The notes: generated by a model from the sequence alone, not told the origin. A stretch of 64,000 bases of DNA from Salinimonas chungwhensis DSM 16280 (GCF_000378185.1 NZ_KB899377.1:372001-436000); one strand, 5' to 3'; positions 50,450 through 59,086 are shown, counted from the stretch's first letter. Made by a program: numbers and translations.

Positions 50450-51465
50450 GAAAAAAGTAATCCTTTTTCTGAAGGCAGACCGCTGATGAGGTTTGCACAT
50501 TGTATAGCCTGAGAAGCTGCACCCTTCATGACATTATCGATAGCCACGCCAATAACCGCATAGCCACTATCTGTATCAAGTTTAGCGTGAACATCCACGA
50601 ATGGGGTCAGGGCAACATCGTCCACTTTGGGGAAATGGTCCAAAAGCCGCACTAGTGGCTTATCCTGATAAGCACTCTTAAACGCATTCTCAAGTTGCGT
50701 CGGATTGGTTTGCGGTACCGTTTTGACGGTAACCGTGGCCAGAATACCTCGTTTAAAGTTGCCTAAATGAGGCGTGAAAATGACCGGGGTGTGAGCATAA
50801 GCCTCAATTTCAGGCGTATGCCGGTGACCAAGAACACCGTAGGCCTGCAGACTGACTTCATAGAAGCTGGTGGTCAGGCTCGCCTTTCTGCCAGCACCAC
50901 TCACGCCTGAGACTGCATTGATAACCGGACGAACCTGTGTATCCAGCAAACCAGCTTCCATCAGTGGTTTAAGGGCAAACAATGCGGCAGTGGGGTAACA
51001 TCCGGGCACCGCAATGACAGAGGCCTCGGCAATTTCCTGCGGATACCATTCCGCCAGCCCATAAACAGCTTTAGCCAGTGCGGTATCCGCGGTATGGGAG
51101 AAACCGTAATATTGTTTGAATACTTCAGTGTCTTTTAATCTAAAGGCTCCGGAGAGATCCAAGACCTTGGCATTGCCGGCGCTTAAAGGTTCTACCCATT
51201 TATGGCTGGCCTGGTGGGGGGTAGCAAGAAAAATCACATCCATGGTACTGGCCAGCAGCTCAATCAGATTATCGCTGACCGGCTCTAGCTCCATAGCCGG
51301 CAAATGAGATAACCGGGGATGCAATGAGGTTATTGTTTTGCCAGCGTCATCACTCTGGGCAGAGACCAGCGTGCGTTTGAGTACCATCTGCGGATGATTG
51401 CTGACTAATTCGACTAACTGCGCCCCGGCATAACCGCTGGCGCCAATAATTGATACTTTTAACAT
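50446..51465 (-). CDS. argC: N-acetyl-gamma-glutamyl-phosphate reductase
   Basis: 339 residues: VSIIGASGYAGAQLVELV (NADP binding), LDLSGAFRL, the catalytic Cys in AVPGCYPTAALFAL, SGVSGAGRKA, and FTPHLGNFKRGI. First structural gene of the arg operon. The ATG at 51465 fits relatives, but no ribosome-binding site precedes it: the 23 bases back to the U-run are pyrimidine-rich. An in-frame GTG at 51498 lies inside the upstream hairpin with AAAGG before it, so the true start should be checked. Confidence 0.95.
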   Translation of the reverse strand: MLKVSIIGASGYAGAQLVELVSNHPQMVLKRTLVSAQSDDAGKTITSLHPRLSHLPAMELEPVSDNLIELLASTMDVIFLATPHQASHKWVEPLSAGNAKVLDLSGAFRLKDTEVFKQYYGFSHTADTALAKAVYGLAEWYPQEIAEASVIAVPGCYPTAALFALKPLMEAGLLDTQVRPVINAVSGVSGAGRKASLTTSFYEVSLQAYGVLGHRHTPEIEAYAHTPVIFTPHLGNFKRGILATVTVKTVPQTNPTQLENAFKSAYQDKPLVRLLDHFPKVDDVALTPFVDVHAKLDTDSGYAVIGVAIDNVMKGAASQAIQCANLISGLPSEKGLLFS

Positions 51466-51488
51466 AATGACAGTGTAGACAAGAAAGT

Positions 51489-51559
51489 AAAAAAGCACCT
51501 TCTACCTTTATCACCTGGTGCCAGAGGGCGACCGAATACACAGATAAAGCTAAAAGGTG
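51489..51559 (-). terminator. strong terminator hairpin in the argC leader (candidate attenuator)
   Basis: On the minus strand CACCTTTTAGCTTTATC (51559-51543) can pair with GATAAAGGTAGAAGGTG (51512-51496). Of 17 positions 15 are Watson-Crick pairs, one is G-U and one is G-G. The loop is 30 nt and contains a small CTGG/CCAG hairpin. A C and then six T (51494-51489) follow directly. The U-run ends 23 bases before the argC ATG and about 20 bases separate the hairpin from the leader ORF stop. It therefore lies between the arg promoter and the first arg gene. Confidence 0.75.
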
Positions 51560-51578
51560 GGCTACGTATATACGCGTG

Positions 51579-51689
51579 CTATGCGGGAAAACGTCGTCGG
51601 GCACACCGCGAAACGCAGCGAGTCGAGGGAGTAACAACCGGTAATGAGGCATCATCTGATGGATAATAGCCTGCGAATGTTTTCGTCAT
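51579..51689 (-). CDS. putative arginine-rich leader peptide of the arg operon (36 aa)
   Basis: ATG at 51689 opens a 36-codon frame that ends TAG at 51581-51579. AGGA lies seven bases before the ATG, a better site than argC itself has. Arginines occur only near the end: R24, R28, R31, R32, R33 (segment TRCVSRCARRRFPA), using codons CGC, CGG, CGA, CGA, CGT. The stop is about 20 bases before the terminator hairpin described above. Position, length, ribosome-binding site and a clustered cognate codon run match leader peptides of attenuated amino-acid operons (trp, his, leu). I did not find a clear antiterminator pairing by eye. Confidence 0.6.
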   Translation of the reverse strand: MTKTFAGYYPSDDASLPVVTPSTRCVSRCARRRFPA

Positions 51690-51733
51690 ACAAGTATCCT
51701 AATGAAAATGACGGTTGAACGGGACGAAGAGTC

Positions 51734-51761
51734 ATCTTACCTAATTAGAATAAATATTCAA
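51734..51761 (-). promoter_or_regulatory. predicted arg operon promoter
   Basis: On the minus strand TTGAAT (51761-51756), 16 bases, TAAGAT (51739-51734). Transcription would start near 51727, about 260 bases before argC and about 38 before the leader ATG. The -35 hexamer lies inside an ARG-box-like sequence. Confidence 0.5.
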
Positions 51762-51787
51762 ATAATTTATATAAATATTTATTCTGG
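51745..51787. promoter_or_regulatory. ARG-box-like operators (ArgR)
   Basis: Box one (51745-51762) contains GAAT-AAAT-ATTC, an exact core match to the ArgR consensus GAAT-W4-ATTC. A second, weaker half-matching site follows (AAAT-ATTT-ATTC, 51773-51784). The spacing between the two centres (about 25 bases) is a little more than the usual 21. The first box covers the predicted -35 element of the arg promoter. Confidence 0.65.
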
Positions 51788-51830
51788 TCAGATCTGCTAC
51801 CAATGTTCACACTTCTTGTAAGCACTTGAT

Positions 51831-51863
51831 ATATACTTTCAAACAATCGGTCTGAAAGTATAT
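51831..51863. repeat. perfect 11-bp inverted repeat upstream of mgsA
   Basis: ATATACTTTCA (51831-51841), 11-base spacer, TGAAAGTATAT (51853-51863). It begins within an extended -10-like sequence (TTGATATATA, 51826-51835), so as DNA it could be an operator over the mgsA promoter and as RNA a stem-loop in its leader. It ends 70 bases before the mgsA ATG. Confidence 0.6.
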
Positions 51864-51933
51864 TCGGCCATTGAAATCATTTGGTTATCAGCCTATAAAG
51901 AGCGCTTAACAGCTAAAAAACAGGTTCACCGAT

Positions 51934-52341
51934 ATGTTAAAACGAATAGCTCTGGTCGCCCACGATCATAAAAAGAACGAACTCTTAACGTGGATAAATA
52001 AACATCTAAGCATAATGAAACAATGTGACATAGTTGCTACAGGCACCACTGGTCAGCGTATTAACGAAGAAACCGGGTTAACGGTACAGCGTCTTAAAAG
52101 TGGTCCATTGGGCGGGGACCAGCAAATCGGTGCAAAAATCGCAGAAGGTGAGCTGGATGCACTGTTTTTCTTTTGGGACCCGCTAAACCCAGCGCCTCAC
52201 GACCCCGATGTCAAAGCCTTGCTCAGGCTTTGTTCAGTATGGAATATTCCGGTAGCCTGTACCAGCGCAACGGCGGATCTGATAGTGACCTCGCCGTTGT
52301 TTTTGAGTCAGGATTTCACCCCTGAAAAACCGGCATATTAA
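51934..52341 (+). CDS. mgsA: methylglyoxal synthase
   Basis: 135 residues. It has [43 protein letters not shown] and [21 protein letters not shown], including the catalytic Asp in DPL and the phosphate-binding residues. It converts dihydroxyacetone phosphate to methylglyoxal and phosphate. It is slightly shorter than E. coli MgsA (152) at the C-terminus. Its stop overlaps the stop of the convergent cpxP-like gene. Confidence 0.94.
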   Translation: MLKRIALVAHDHKKNELLTWINKHLSIMKQCDIVATGTTGQRINEETGLTVQRLKSGPLGGDQQIGAKIAEGELDALFFFWDPLNPAPHDPDVKALLRLCSVWNIPVACTSATADLIVTSPLFLSQDFTPEKPAY

Positions 52342-53090
52342 TAATACCTGCTCCGGTGATGGCCTCGTTTAGGTGCATGGTGCATCTTTGCGAGCATTTC
52401 TGATTGCGCTGGGGTCAGTTGCGCAATCAGCCCGTTTTTACGATGAAACCTGCTAAGAGCCGCAGTGCGCTTTTCGCCAGCATAGGTATCAAACCAATCC
52501 AACCAGGCCGCTTCATCAAAGTTTTCGGCATAAATCATTTCGCGTTCTTGATCTCGCAAACGTAAAAATAGTTGTTTTGTGTCCCGTTTAATCTCCACAC
52601 CGGCATTGACAATGGCAGTGATTGCCAGCTTTTGCGCAGCCGATAAATCTAACGCGCCAAAGTGCGCAGGAAGCCCGTCAGTGCGGCCCTCTGGGTGATG
52701 TTTGCGAGCCGGCTTACGGGCTCCTTTTTCTTTCAGCGCCTGCTTTTGTGTTGTGCTAAGCAACTGATAGATCTCATGGCGTGCCTTAGCGCGCGCTAAT
52801 GCTTTTTCTTTGTGTTTTTGGATGCGCTCGCTAAACGCCGCCAGAAATGCATTCTCATTTTCAAATTCTATTAGGTCAGCATGATTCCGTTTTGCTTGCT
52901 GACGGTTCTGCGGACGCAATGACGTTACGATTTCTCGAATCTGGGCCTGTTGCGTGGTGGTCAGGTTCAGCGAGTGGTAGACCCGTGGAATACCAGACCG
53001 TTGCTGCCCATGGTGATTCTTTGCACTTGCTAGCCCTGATGTGGTGAACAAGACTGCGCTGATTGTTGCGATTAGTAGTGGTTGTTTCAT
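52338..53090 (-). CDS. CpxP/Spy-like periplasmic protein, tandem duplicated
   Basis: 250 residues with a signal peptide (cleavage near ASAKN, residue 23). Spy/CpxP proteins carry two LTxxQ motifs per domain. Here four are visible: L43TTTQ, L111STTQ, L149SAAQ and L225TPAQ. The two halves align ([21 protein letters not shown] with [20 protein letters not shown]), so the protein is two Spy-like domains in tandem, separated by a basic His/Arg linker. It is divergent from a CpxR/CpxA-like pair, with a CpxR-type box between them, as in E. coli. It probably is the periplasmic inhibitor or chaperone of that system. Confidence 0.85.
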   Translation of the reverse strand: MKQPLLIATISAVLFTTSGLASAKNHHGQQRSGIPRVYHSLNLTTTQQAQIREIVTSLRPQNRQQAKRNHADLIEFENENAFLAAFSERIQKHKEKALARAKARHEIYQLLSTTQKQALKEKGARKPARKHHPEGRTDGLPAHFGALDLSAAQKLAITAIVNAGVEIKRDTKQLFLRLRDQEREMIYAENFDEAAWLDWFDTYAGEKRTAALSRFHRKNGLIAQLTPAQSEMLAKMHHAPKRGHHRSRYY

Positions 53091-53155
53091 TGCTATCTCC
53101 TGAGTTGACGAGACTCAGTGTAAAAGTCTTTTCTGCAAAGAAGGGTCTGGACTGT

Positions 53156-53171
53156 GTAAAGCTTGTGTAAA
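53156..53171. promoter_or_regulatory. CpxR-type binding site
   Basis: GTAAA-N6-GTAAA, a direct repeat 11 bases apart, close to the CpxR consensus (GTAAA-N5-GTAAA). It is 66 bases from the cpxP-like start and 113 from cpxR. Another GTAAA occurs at 53120-53124. Confidence 0.6.
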
Positions 53172-53283
53172 GATATTGGCAGTTGCGGGATTTACTCTGG
53201 CTTTAAGCTAATATAGGTGGCCTGTGGCTGTGGTCTGATGAAATCAGGCAACCTGACTAACCCGCTGTTGTGAGAAAACGTTT

Positions 53284-53988
53284 ATGTATACATCCGAATC
53301 TCTTCACCGCATTTTAATTATTGACGATGATGCAGAGCTCGCCAGCATGCTCAAAGACTATCTGGAAAATGAAGGACTGCATGTCACGCTGGCAAATGAT
53401 GGCGAATGCGGTCTGCAAGTCGCCACTGGTAAGGACGTTTTTGATCTTATCCTGCTGGATGTGATGATGCCAAAGCTAAATGGGTTCGAGGTTCTTAAAC
53501 GACTGCGGACTACCCATTCAACACCGGTTTTGATGCTAACAGCCCGGGGTGATGACTACGATCGTATTTTGGGGCTTGAATTAGGTGCGGACGATTATTT
53601 GCCAAAACCATTTAATCACCGTGAGCTACTGGCCAGAATCAGCGCTATTTTGCGCCGGTTGGCGTTAACCACCTCCCTAAGCCATCAGCAGGATATAAAA
53701 ATCAATGGAATGCTTATCAGCGCCGCTCGCCAGTATGCTGAATGCGAAGGGCAACCCCTGACTCTGACCGGAACCGAGTTTTCTATACTCCACCTGTTGA
53801 TGACGCATGCTGGCGAACGGGTCACTAAAGAAGCCATATCTCATCGTGTCCTGGAAAAAAAGCTAAGTGCCTATGATCGCAGTATTGATATGCATGTCAG
53901 CAATCTGCGCCGAAAGCTTGCAATCGTGTCGGACCAAGAAAAAATAAAAACCATCAGGGGGGCTGGCTACTTGCTGGTGACCGGGTGA
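53284..53988 (+). CDS. cpxR: CpxR-like response regulator
   Basis: 234 residues, OmpR family. Receiver domain with acidic pocket IIDDDAE, phospho-Asp in LLDVMMPKLNGFE, Thr/Ser in LMLTARGD, and Lys in YLPKPFNHREL. The C-terminal winged helix has LTGTEFSILHLLM and DRSIDMHVSNLRRKL...TIRGAGYLL. The name follows from similarity to CpxR and the divergent cpxP-like neighbour. It is followed directly by its kinase gene, sharing TGATG. Confidence 0.88.
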   Translation: MYTSESLHRILIIDDDAELASMLKDYLENEGLHVTLANDGECGLQVATGKDVFDLILLDVMMPKLNGFEVLKRLRTTHSTPVLMLTARGDDYDRILGLELGADDYLPKPFNHRELLARISAILRRLALTTSLSHQQDIKINGMLISAARQYAECEGQPLTLTGTEFSILHLLMTHAGERVTKEAISHRVLEKKLSAYDRSIDMHVSNLRRKLAIVSDQEKIKTIRGAGYLLVTG

Positions 53989-55364
53989 TGGTATTCAATC
54001 CCGCCAGGCGTCTGGCTGGTCGCGTGTTTTTATGGTTCTGGCTCACGACACTGGTCACAGCGGGCAGTGCGTTTTGGTTAAGCCGTGCCTGGAACGACGC
54101 TGTCGCACTGACTACGCCGACCCAGCGACAGATAGAAGCATTGCATAAAACCAACCAGTTACTTGCTGACGCTGCACAGCGTGGACAGTCACTTTCCCGT
54201 GCGCTGCGCAGAACAAGCAGGGCAGTGCCTTATCATTTGATAGTTCTGAATAAAGCAGGTGACATTATCGGGCCTGGCGCACCAGGCTTGTTGGGCCCTG
54301 AATTTCGCCAGCACCTGAATAATATACAACATCAGCAAGCGCCTATTGCATTACAGCAGCAAGGCAGAATTTTATTGGGTCCAAGCCATTTTGGTTTTCA
54401 AAATAATGCGTACACATTATTTCTCACCGATCGGAAACGTCCCGCTGAGCCATTTGAAATGGTCAGCTGGTGGATAGGTACGGGTATTTTGGTAAGCATT
54501 TTTTTATCGTGGCTGTTTGCCCGCTCCCTGGTTAAGCCTATCCATCGCATTCAACAAGCCAGTCAGCGTCTGGCTGCAGGCGACCTTGAGGCCCGGGTGG
54601 GGTTGGCCAGCCAGCGTCGGGATGAATTGGCTGAGCTGGCGCAAAACTTCAATCGTATGGCAGCGCAATTACAAACCATGTGGCAGTCTCAGCAGCGTTT
54701 GCTGGCAGATATTTCCCATGAACTACGTTCACCGCTGACCCGTCTGCAAATGGCGCTGGGTCTGGCCAGCCAGCAACCTATGGAAACCCGCACGCTGGCC
54801 CGGATTGAAAAAGAAGCAAACAGCATGGAGGCATTGATTGAGCAGTTACTGACCCTGACACGGGCCGAAGTGCAACCCGCCAAATTTGAGCAACATACCC
54901 TGTCAGCATTACTTACTACTATCCTGGAAGATGCTGATTTTGAGGCCAGTCAGGCAGGCAAAGTCATTACAGTGTCTTGCGTGCCCGAAATCACCGTCAC
55001 AGCGGACCAGCCACTTATCTCAGCGGCGACCGAAAATGTGCTTAGAAATGCCATTCGGTATGCGGTATCCCGTGTCGTTGTGACTGTTAGTATTTCATCC
55101 GGCTACTGGTACTTTCAGGTAGATGATGATGGACCCGGTTTAGCTGAAAAGACCTGCCAGGCGATATTTGAACCTTTCTACCGGGTAAGTTCTGCCCGCG
55201 ACAGAACAACCGGCGGGGCAGGGTTGGGCCTGGCCATTGCAAAAGCCGCGGTGACCACGCATCATGGCACTATCTTAGCCAAGCCTTCAGAAGCTGGGGG
55301 CTTATCCGTCATTCTTAAGGTGCCGATAACGCAACATCATGATCCAGATAAAGCTGACCACTGA
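53988..55364 (+). CDS. cpxA: CpxA-like sensor histidine kinase
   Basis: 458 residues: N-terminal membrane helix (about 12-32), periplasmic sensor (about 33-157), second helix (about 160-182), HAMP domain (about 183-236, SLVKPIHRIQQASQRLAAGDLEARVG), HisKA with the phospho-His in ADISHELRSPLTRL, and HATPase with ENVLRNAIRY, DDDGPGL and GGAGLGLAIAK. It should phosphorylate the upstream CpxR-like regulator during envelope stress. ATG 53988 overlaps the regulator stop; a GTG one codon earlier is possible. Confidence 0.88.
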   Translation: MVFNPARRLAGRVFLWFWLTTLVTAGSAFWLSRAWNDAVALTTPTQRQIEALHKTNQLLADAAQRGQSLSRALRRTSRAVPYHLIVLNKAGDIIGPGAPGLLGPEFRQHLNNIQHQQAPIALQQQGRILLGPSHFGFQNNAYTLFLTDRKRPAEPFEMVSWWIGTGILVSIFLSWLFARSLVKPIHRIQQASQRLAAGDLEARVGLASQRRDELAELAQNFNRMAAQLQTMWQSQQRLLADISHELRSPLTRLQMALGLASQQPMETRTLARIEKEANSMEALIEQLLTLTRAEVQPAKFEQHTLSALLTTILEDADFEASQAGKVITVSCVPEITVTADQPLISAATENVLRNAIRYAVSRVVVTVSISSGYWYFQVDDDGPGLAEKTCQAIFEPFYRVSSARDRTTGGAGLGLAIAKAAVTTHHGTILAKPSEAGGLSVILKVPITQHHDPDKADH

Positions 55365-56313
55365 AAATGAACTAACCCGCCATATGAAAACGGTTATAGA
55401 GCCCTTTTGGGACACTCAGGTAACCCATGGACAATTTGAGGGACAACATGGCGTGCCGGTAAGCTACGCCTGGACTATTCCCGAGAATTGTCAGGGCTCA
55501 GTGGTTATTAGTTCAGGCCGCATTGAGTCGTTGCTCAAGTATAAAGAAGTTATCTATGACTTGTATGAGCATCAGTTGGCGGTTTTCATTCTTGATCATC
55601 GCGGCCAGGGGCTTTCCGGCAGAATGACGGATAATCCTCATCATGGGTATGTCAGTTCGTTCGATGATTATGTACAGGATTTGGCAGCATTTTACCAACA
55701 AGTGGTAAAGCCGCGTCAGGTCGGCAGGCTGGCCCTGCTATGTCATTCCATGGGCAGTGCTATTGGCGCTTTATCAGTATTACGCTACCCAGACATTTTT
55801 GATTGCGCGGCATTTTGCTCACCAATGTTCGGAATTCGCCCGGCGTTACCTGACAGCATTGCAAATCTGCTTTTGTGGATGAGCAACAAGCGCTCCGAAA
55901 GACGGGGGAAAGCCGCTGACTTTTTTTTCGGCCAATCCGATTATAATCCCGTTCCGTTTTCAGCTAACAAACTTACGCATAGCCAGGTACGCTATCATTG
56001 GTTTCGACGACTGTATGATGAGTCCCCCGAGATTCAGCTTGGCGGCGTCACCGGCCAATGGCTCTCGGCAGCACGCACGGCCATGCAGGTTATTCACGAG
56101 CAGGCGGATCAGATCCGTTTACCTGCATTATTATTAAGTGCCGGCGCTGATAAAGTGGTGGATAATGCCGCTCAGCAGGTAGTGGCAGCAAAAATGCCCC
56201 ATTGTTCTTTTACTCAAATCCCCGGCGCTGAACATGAGTTATTGATCGAATCTGATGAATATCGCCGCCCGACAATGGAGTCCATACTGCGCTTTTTTTA
56301 TGCTCACCTGTAA
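55339..56313 (+). CDS. pldB: lysophospholipase L2-like alpha/beta-hydrolase
   Basis: 324 residues from ATG 55339, or 309 from ATG 55384. It resembles PldB: FWDTQVTHGQFEGQHGVPV, SSGRIESLLKYKE, LDHRGQGLSGRM, HHGYVSSFDDYVQDLAAF, nucleophile elbow LCHSMGSAIG, and a late GAEHELLIESDEYR with the catalytic His. It should hydrolyse lysophospholipids or monoacylglycerols at the inner membrane. The upstream ATG overlaps the end of the kinase gene by 26 bases, and neither start has a strong ribosome-binding site. Confidence 0.85.
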   Translation: MIQIKLTTENELTRHMKTVIEPFWDTQVTHGQFEGQHGVPVSYAWTIPENCQGSVVISSGRIESLLKYKEVIYDLYEHQLAVFILDHRGQGLSGRMTDNPHHGYVSSFDDYVQDLAAFYQQVVKPRQVGRLALLCHSMGSAIGALSVLRYPDIFDCAAFCSPMFGIRPALPDSIANLLLWMSNKRSERRGKAADFFFGQSDYNPVPFSANKLTHSQVRYHWFRRLYDESPEIQLGGVTGQWLSAARTAMQVIHEQADQIRLPALLLSAGADKVVDNAAQQVVAAKMPHCSFTQIPGAEHELLIESDEYRRPTMESILRFFYAHL

Positions 56314-56389
56314 CGCTCAGATGATGTAAAGCTTGTCGGCGCAGGGTCGCCAGCATATCCTTACCGCGACTAAAGCCAGGATAATCACC

Positions 56390-56854
56390 ATGATTGATAT
56401 CGTTCTTTACCAGCCGGAGATACCGCCCAATACCGGTAATATTATTCGCTTGTGTGCTAATAGCGGCTTTGCGCTGCATCTTATCGAGCCATTAGGCTTT
56501 GACTGGGATGATAAGCGCGTACGTCGTGCCGGTCTGGATTATCACGAGTTTGCCAATGTTCAGCGCCATGCAGATTTGTCAGCATATATTGATGCTCATC
56601 ATCCCCGGCGTTTATTGGCGTGCACTACCAAAGGACGTTCATTTCACTCAGATGTAAACTATAAGCAGGGTGATGCGCTGATTTTCGGTCCCGAAACACG
56701 CGGGCTGCCCGATGATTTTATCCAGTCATTGCCGCCTGAAAATCGTGTCCGAATCCCTATGTTGCCGGATAGTCGCAGCATGAATTTATCCAATGCAGTG
56801 TCGGTGTTTGTGTATGAGAGCTGGCGTCAGTTCGGCTATCCGGGCGCCCGGTAA
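56390..56854 (+). CDS. trmL: tRNA (cytidine/uridine-2'-O-)-methyltransferase TrmL
   Basis: 154-residue SPOUT (trefoil-knot) methyltransferase: [46 protein letters not shown], and [22 protein letters not shown]. It 2'-O-methylates position 34 of leucine tRNAs. AGGAT lies seven bases before the ATG at 56390; an earlier in-frame ATG at 56333 has no support. Confidence 0.95.
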   Translation: MIDIVLYQPEIPPNTGNIIRLCANSGFALHLIEPLGFDWDDKRVRRAGLDYHEFANVQRHADLSAYIDAHHPRRLLACTTKGRSFHSDVNYKQGDALIFGPETRGLPDDFIQSLPPENRVRIPMLPDSRSMNLSNAVSVFVYESWRQFGYPGAR

Positions 56855-56869
56855 ATTAGTGAATGCGCA

Positions 56870-56896
56870 TGTAAATAAGAATCGTTATTGTTTACA
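56870..56896. promoter_or_regulatory. Fur-box-like palindrome
   Basis: A 27-base imperfect palindrome with TGTAAA and TTTACA at its ends and an AATAAGAATCGTTATTGT core, which matches the Fur box pattern (GATAATGATAATCATTATC) in most positions. It lies 64 bases before the siderophore receptor ATG. Confidence 0.6.
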
Positions 56897-56959
56897 ACGG
56901 TGGGATGACTCGCTAGAATAGCCGCATCTTAGGGACAATACACACAAACACTTATTTAT

Positions 56960-59086
56960 ATGAATAAACCAACTCTTCTGGCGCTGTCTGTATGTGGCGC
57001 GCTGCACGCATTTTCCTCTGTTGCTCAACAAAACGAACCGGACGCCTCTGATGTTGAAAAAATTGAAGTCACCGGGGTGAGAAGCGCCTTTGGCGCGACC
57101 AAGTCAAATGTTCCTATCGTGGAACTGGCTCGTTCTGTTTCTATCGAAACTGCTGCTGATCTTGAAGATAAAGGCGCGTTCAACCTGTCGCAAACGGTAA
57201 CCTATATGGCGGGTGTCACTGGCGAAACTTATGGTTTTGCCACGCGAGGCGATGCCATCAGTAGCCGGGGCCTGACTGTGCCGCGCTACCGCGATTCAAT
57301 CCAAGAGTTATTTGGCAGCTACAATTCAACACGCGCAGAAGTGTATACTCTGGAACAGGTTGAATTGTTAAAGGGCCCAGCCTCTGTGCTCTACGGTCAG
57401 GGGTCGCCGGGCGGTCTGGTAAATTATGTATCCAAAACACCAAATATGTCTGTGGGCAGCGAAATTATGCTCGAATATGGCAGCTTTGACAAAAAGCAGC
57501 TGAATGTGGATGTCAATGGCGCGCTGACCAGTGATGAAGTCTGGCAGGGTCGACTTGTGGGTATTTACCGGGATGCAGATACCCAGGTTGATTATGTGAA
57601 TGATGATACGCGCTTGTTAATGCCTTCGGTTAGCTTCGCCCCTACTGATGCGACTAAAATCACGCTGATTGGTATGTTCCAGGATACTGACAGCGATACT
57701 GCTGCGCAGTTTATTCCTATCGAAGGTACCCTGAATCCATTACCAGATGGCAGTTATCTGCCTGATCAAAATGTCTATGCCGGTGAACCGGACTTTAATC
57801 GCTATAAGACAGAGTCAAAGCAGTTAACCCTGCTTGGTGAACATGCGTTTGATGATACGACGCAGTTAACGTTTACCGCGTTGTGGCGAGATGGCGAAGC
57901 TGACTATCATCAGGCGTGGCCGGTATTCACCGGTGCCGGAGTAAGCCGTTATCTGAATGCGTTTACCGGTATGCAGGTAGCACCTACCGATACCACCGCC
58001 GCACGAACATTCTATCAGGCAGACAACACCTTTGAACAAAAAGCCATTGACGTGCGTCTTGGCAAAGAGGTGCAAACGGGGCCATTAACACATAATTTCC
58101 TTGGCGGCGTGCAGTATCAGCATGTCACTACTGACACAAATTCAGCTTACTTTACCGGTGGCGGCGCCTTTGACGGAGATTTCCGTTATGCGCTCGATTT
58201 GGCTAACCCTCAATATACCGGGGCGCCTGAACAGAGCGTGTTTGATGCGATATATAACGATCAGCCCGAGCAGACCGTGCGCGATCTGGGTTTGTATCTG
58301 TCCGATCAAATTTCACTGGATAAGTGGCGTTTTACATTGGGACTACGCCATGACAAAGTTGATAACGACAACGGGGTAACCACGCAGGAAGATTCGCAGA
58401 CATCCTATTCTGCCGGCGTGTTGTATCGCTTTGATAATGGCTTGTCACCCTATGTCAGCTATGCAGAATCTTTCGAAACGGTCGTAGGTCTGAGCATTGA
58501 TGGAAATCAATTGAAGCCGGAAGAGGGGCGTCAGTATGAAGCCGGTCTTAAATACGCACTTCAGTCAATTCCCGGCTTTATAACAGTGGCCTGGTACGAT
58601 ATTGAAATTTCAAACTTGCCGAATCCTAATACATTGCCTGCAGAAGCCGGACAGCAACAGGGGGAGTCCTCCATTACCGGGGTTGAACTTGAAAGCCGCT
58701 TTGTAATGGGTGAATTCACTGCAGAGCTCAACGCGTCTGTGCTGGATGCTGAAGACCCCAACGGGTTTGAGCTGGCCGGACAGCCTGACAGTAATGCGTC
58801 ATTATGGTTAACCTGGGAGCCTGAAATGCTAAGTGACTGGCGTATGGGGACCGGGGTGCGGTATGTAGGTGAAAGTGTGTCGGAAAACGCGACATTGCGC
58901 TATGAAACGCCTGACTACACGCTGGTCGACCTGATGGTTGAAACAATGCTTAGTGAGCGCCTCACAGCGCGGCTCAATGTGCGCAACCTCACTGATAAAA
59001 CCTATCTGACATCTTGTCTGACCCGCGGAGATTGTTTTCCGGGCTTAGAAAGAAATATTAATGCGTCACTGACGTACCAGTTCTGA
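56960..59086 (+). CDS. TonB-dependent siderophore receptor
   Basis: 708 residues. Signal peptide to about residue 22 (SSVAQ), TonB box region (DVEKIEVTG), plug domain with SSRGLTVPRYRDSIQELFG, LEQVELLKGPASVLYGQGSPGGLVNYVSKTP, and a 22-strand barrel ending in Phe (NASLTYQF). It belongs to the FhuA/FhuE-like ferric-siderophore group; which siderophore cannot be read. A disulfide-type CLTRGDC loop is near the end. The Fur-box-like site upstream and two membrane partners downstream indicate iron-repressed siderophore uptake. Confidence 0.92.
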   Translation: MNKPTLLALSVCGALHAFSSVAQQNEPDASDVEKIEVTGVRSAFGATKSNVPIVELARSVSIETAADLEDKGAFNLSQTVTYMAGVTGETYGFATRGDAISSRGLTVPRYRDSIQELFGSYNSTRAEVYTLEQVELLKGPASVLYGQGSPGGLVNYVSKTPNMSVGSEIMLEYGSFDKKQLNVDVNGALTSDEVWQGRLVGIYRDADTQVDYVNDDTRLLMPSVSFAPTDATKITLIGMFQDTDSDTAAQFIPIEGTLNPLPDGSYLPDQNVYAGEPDFNRYKTESKQLTLLGEHAFDDTTQLTFTALWRDGEADYHQAWPVFTGAGVSRYLNAFTGMQVAPTDTTAARTFYQADNTFEQKAIDVRLGKEVQTGPLTHNFLGGVQYQHVTTDTNSAYFTGGGAFDGDFRYALDLANPQYTGAPEQSVFDAIYNDQPEQTVRDLGLYLSDQISLDKWRFTLGLRHDKVDNDNGVTTQEDSQTSYSAGVLYRFDNGLSPYVSYAESFETVVGLSIDGNQLKPEEGRQYEAGLKYALQSIPGFITVAWYDIEISNLPNPNTLPAEAGQQQGESSITGVELESRFVMGEFTAELNASVLDAEDPNGFELAGQPDSNASLWLTWEPEMLSDWRMGTGVRYVGESVSENATLRYETPDYTLVDLMVETMLSERLTARLNVRNLTDKTYLTSCLTRGDCFPGLERNINASLTYQF

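Noticed and set aside
51350..51655. 101-codon minus-strand frame across the argC leader and start
   Set aside because: It lies in another frame over the true argC start, has no ribosome-binding site, and its composition is not protein-like.
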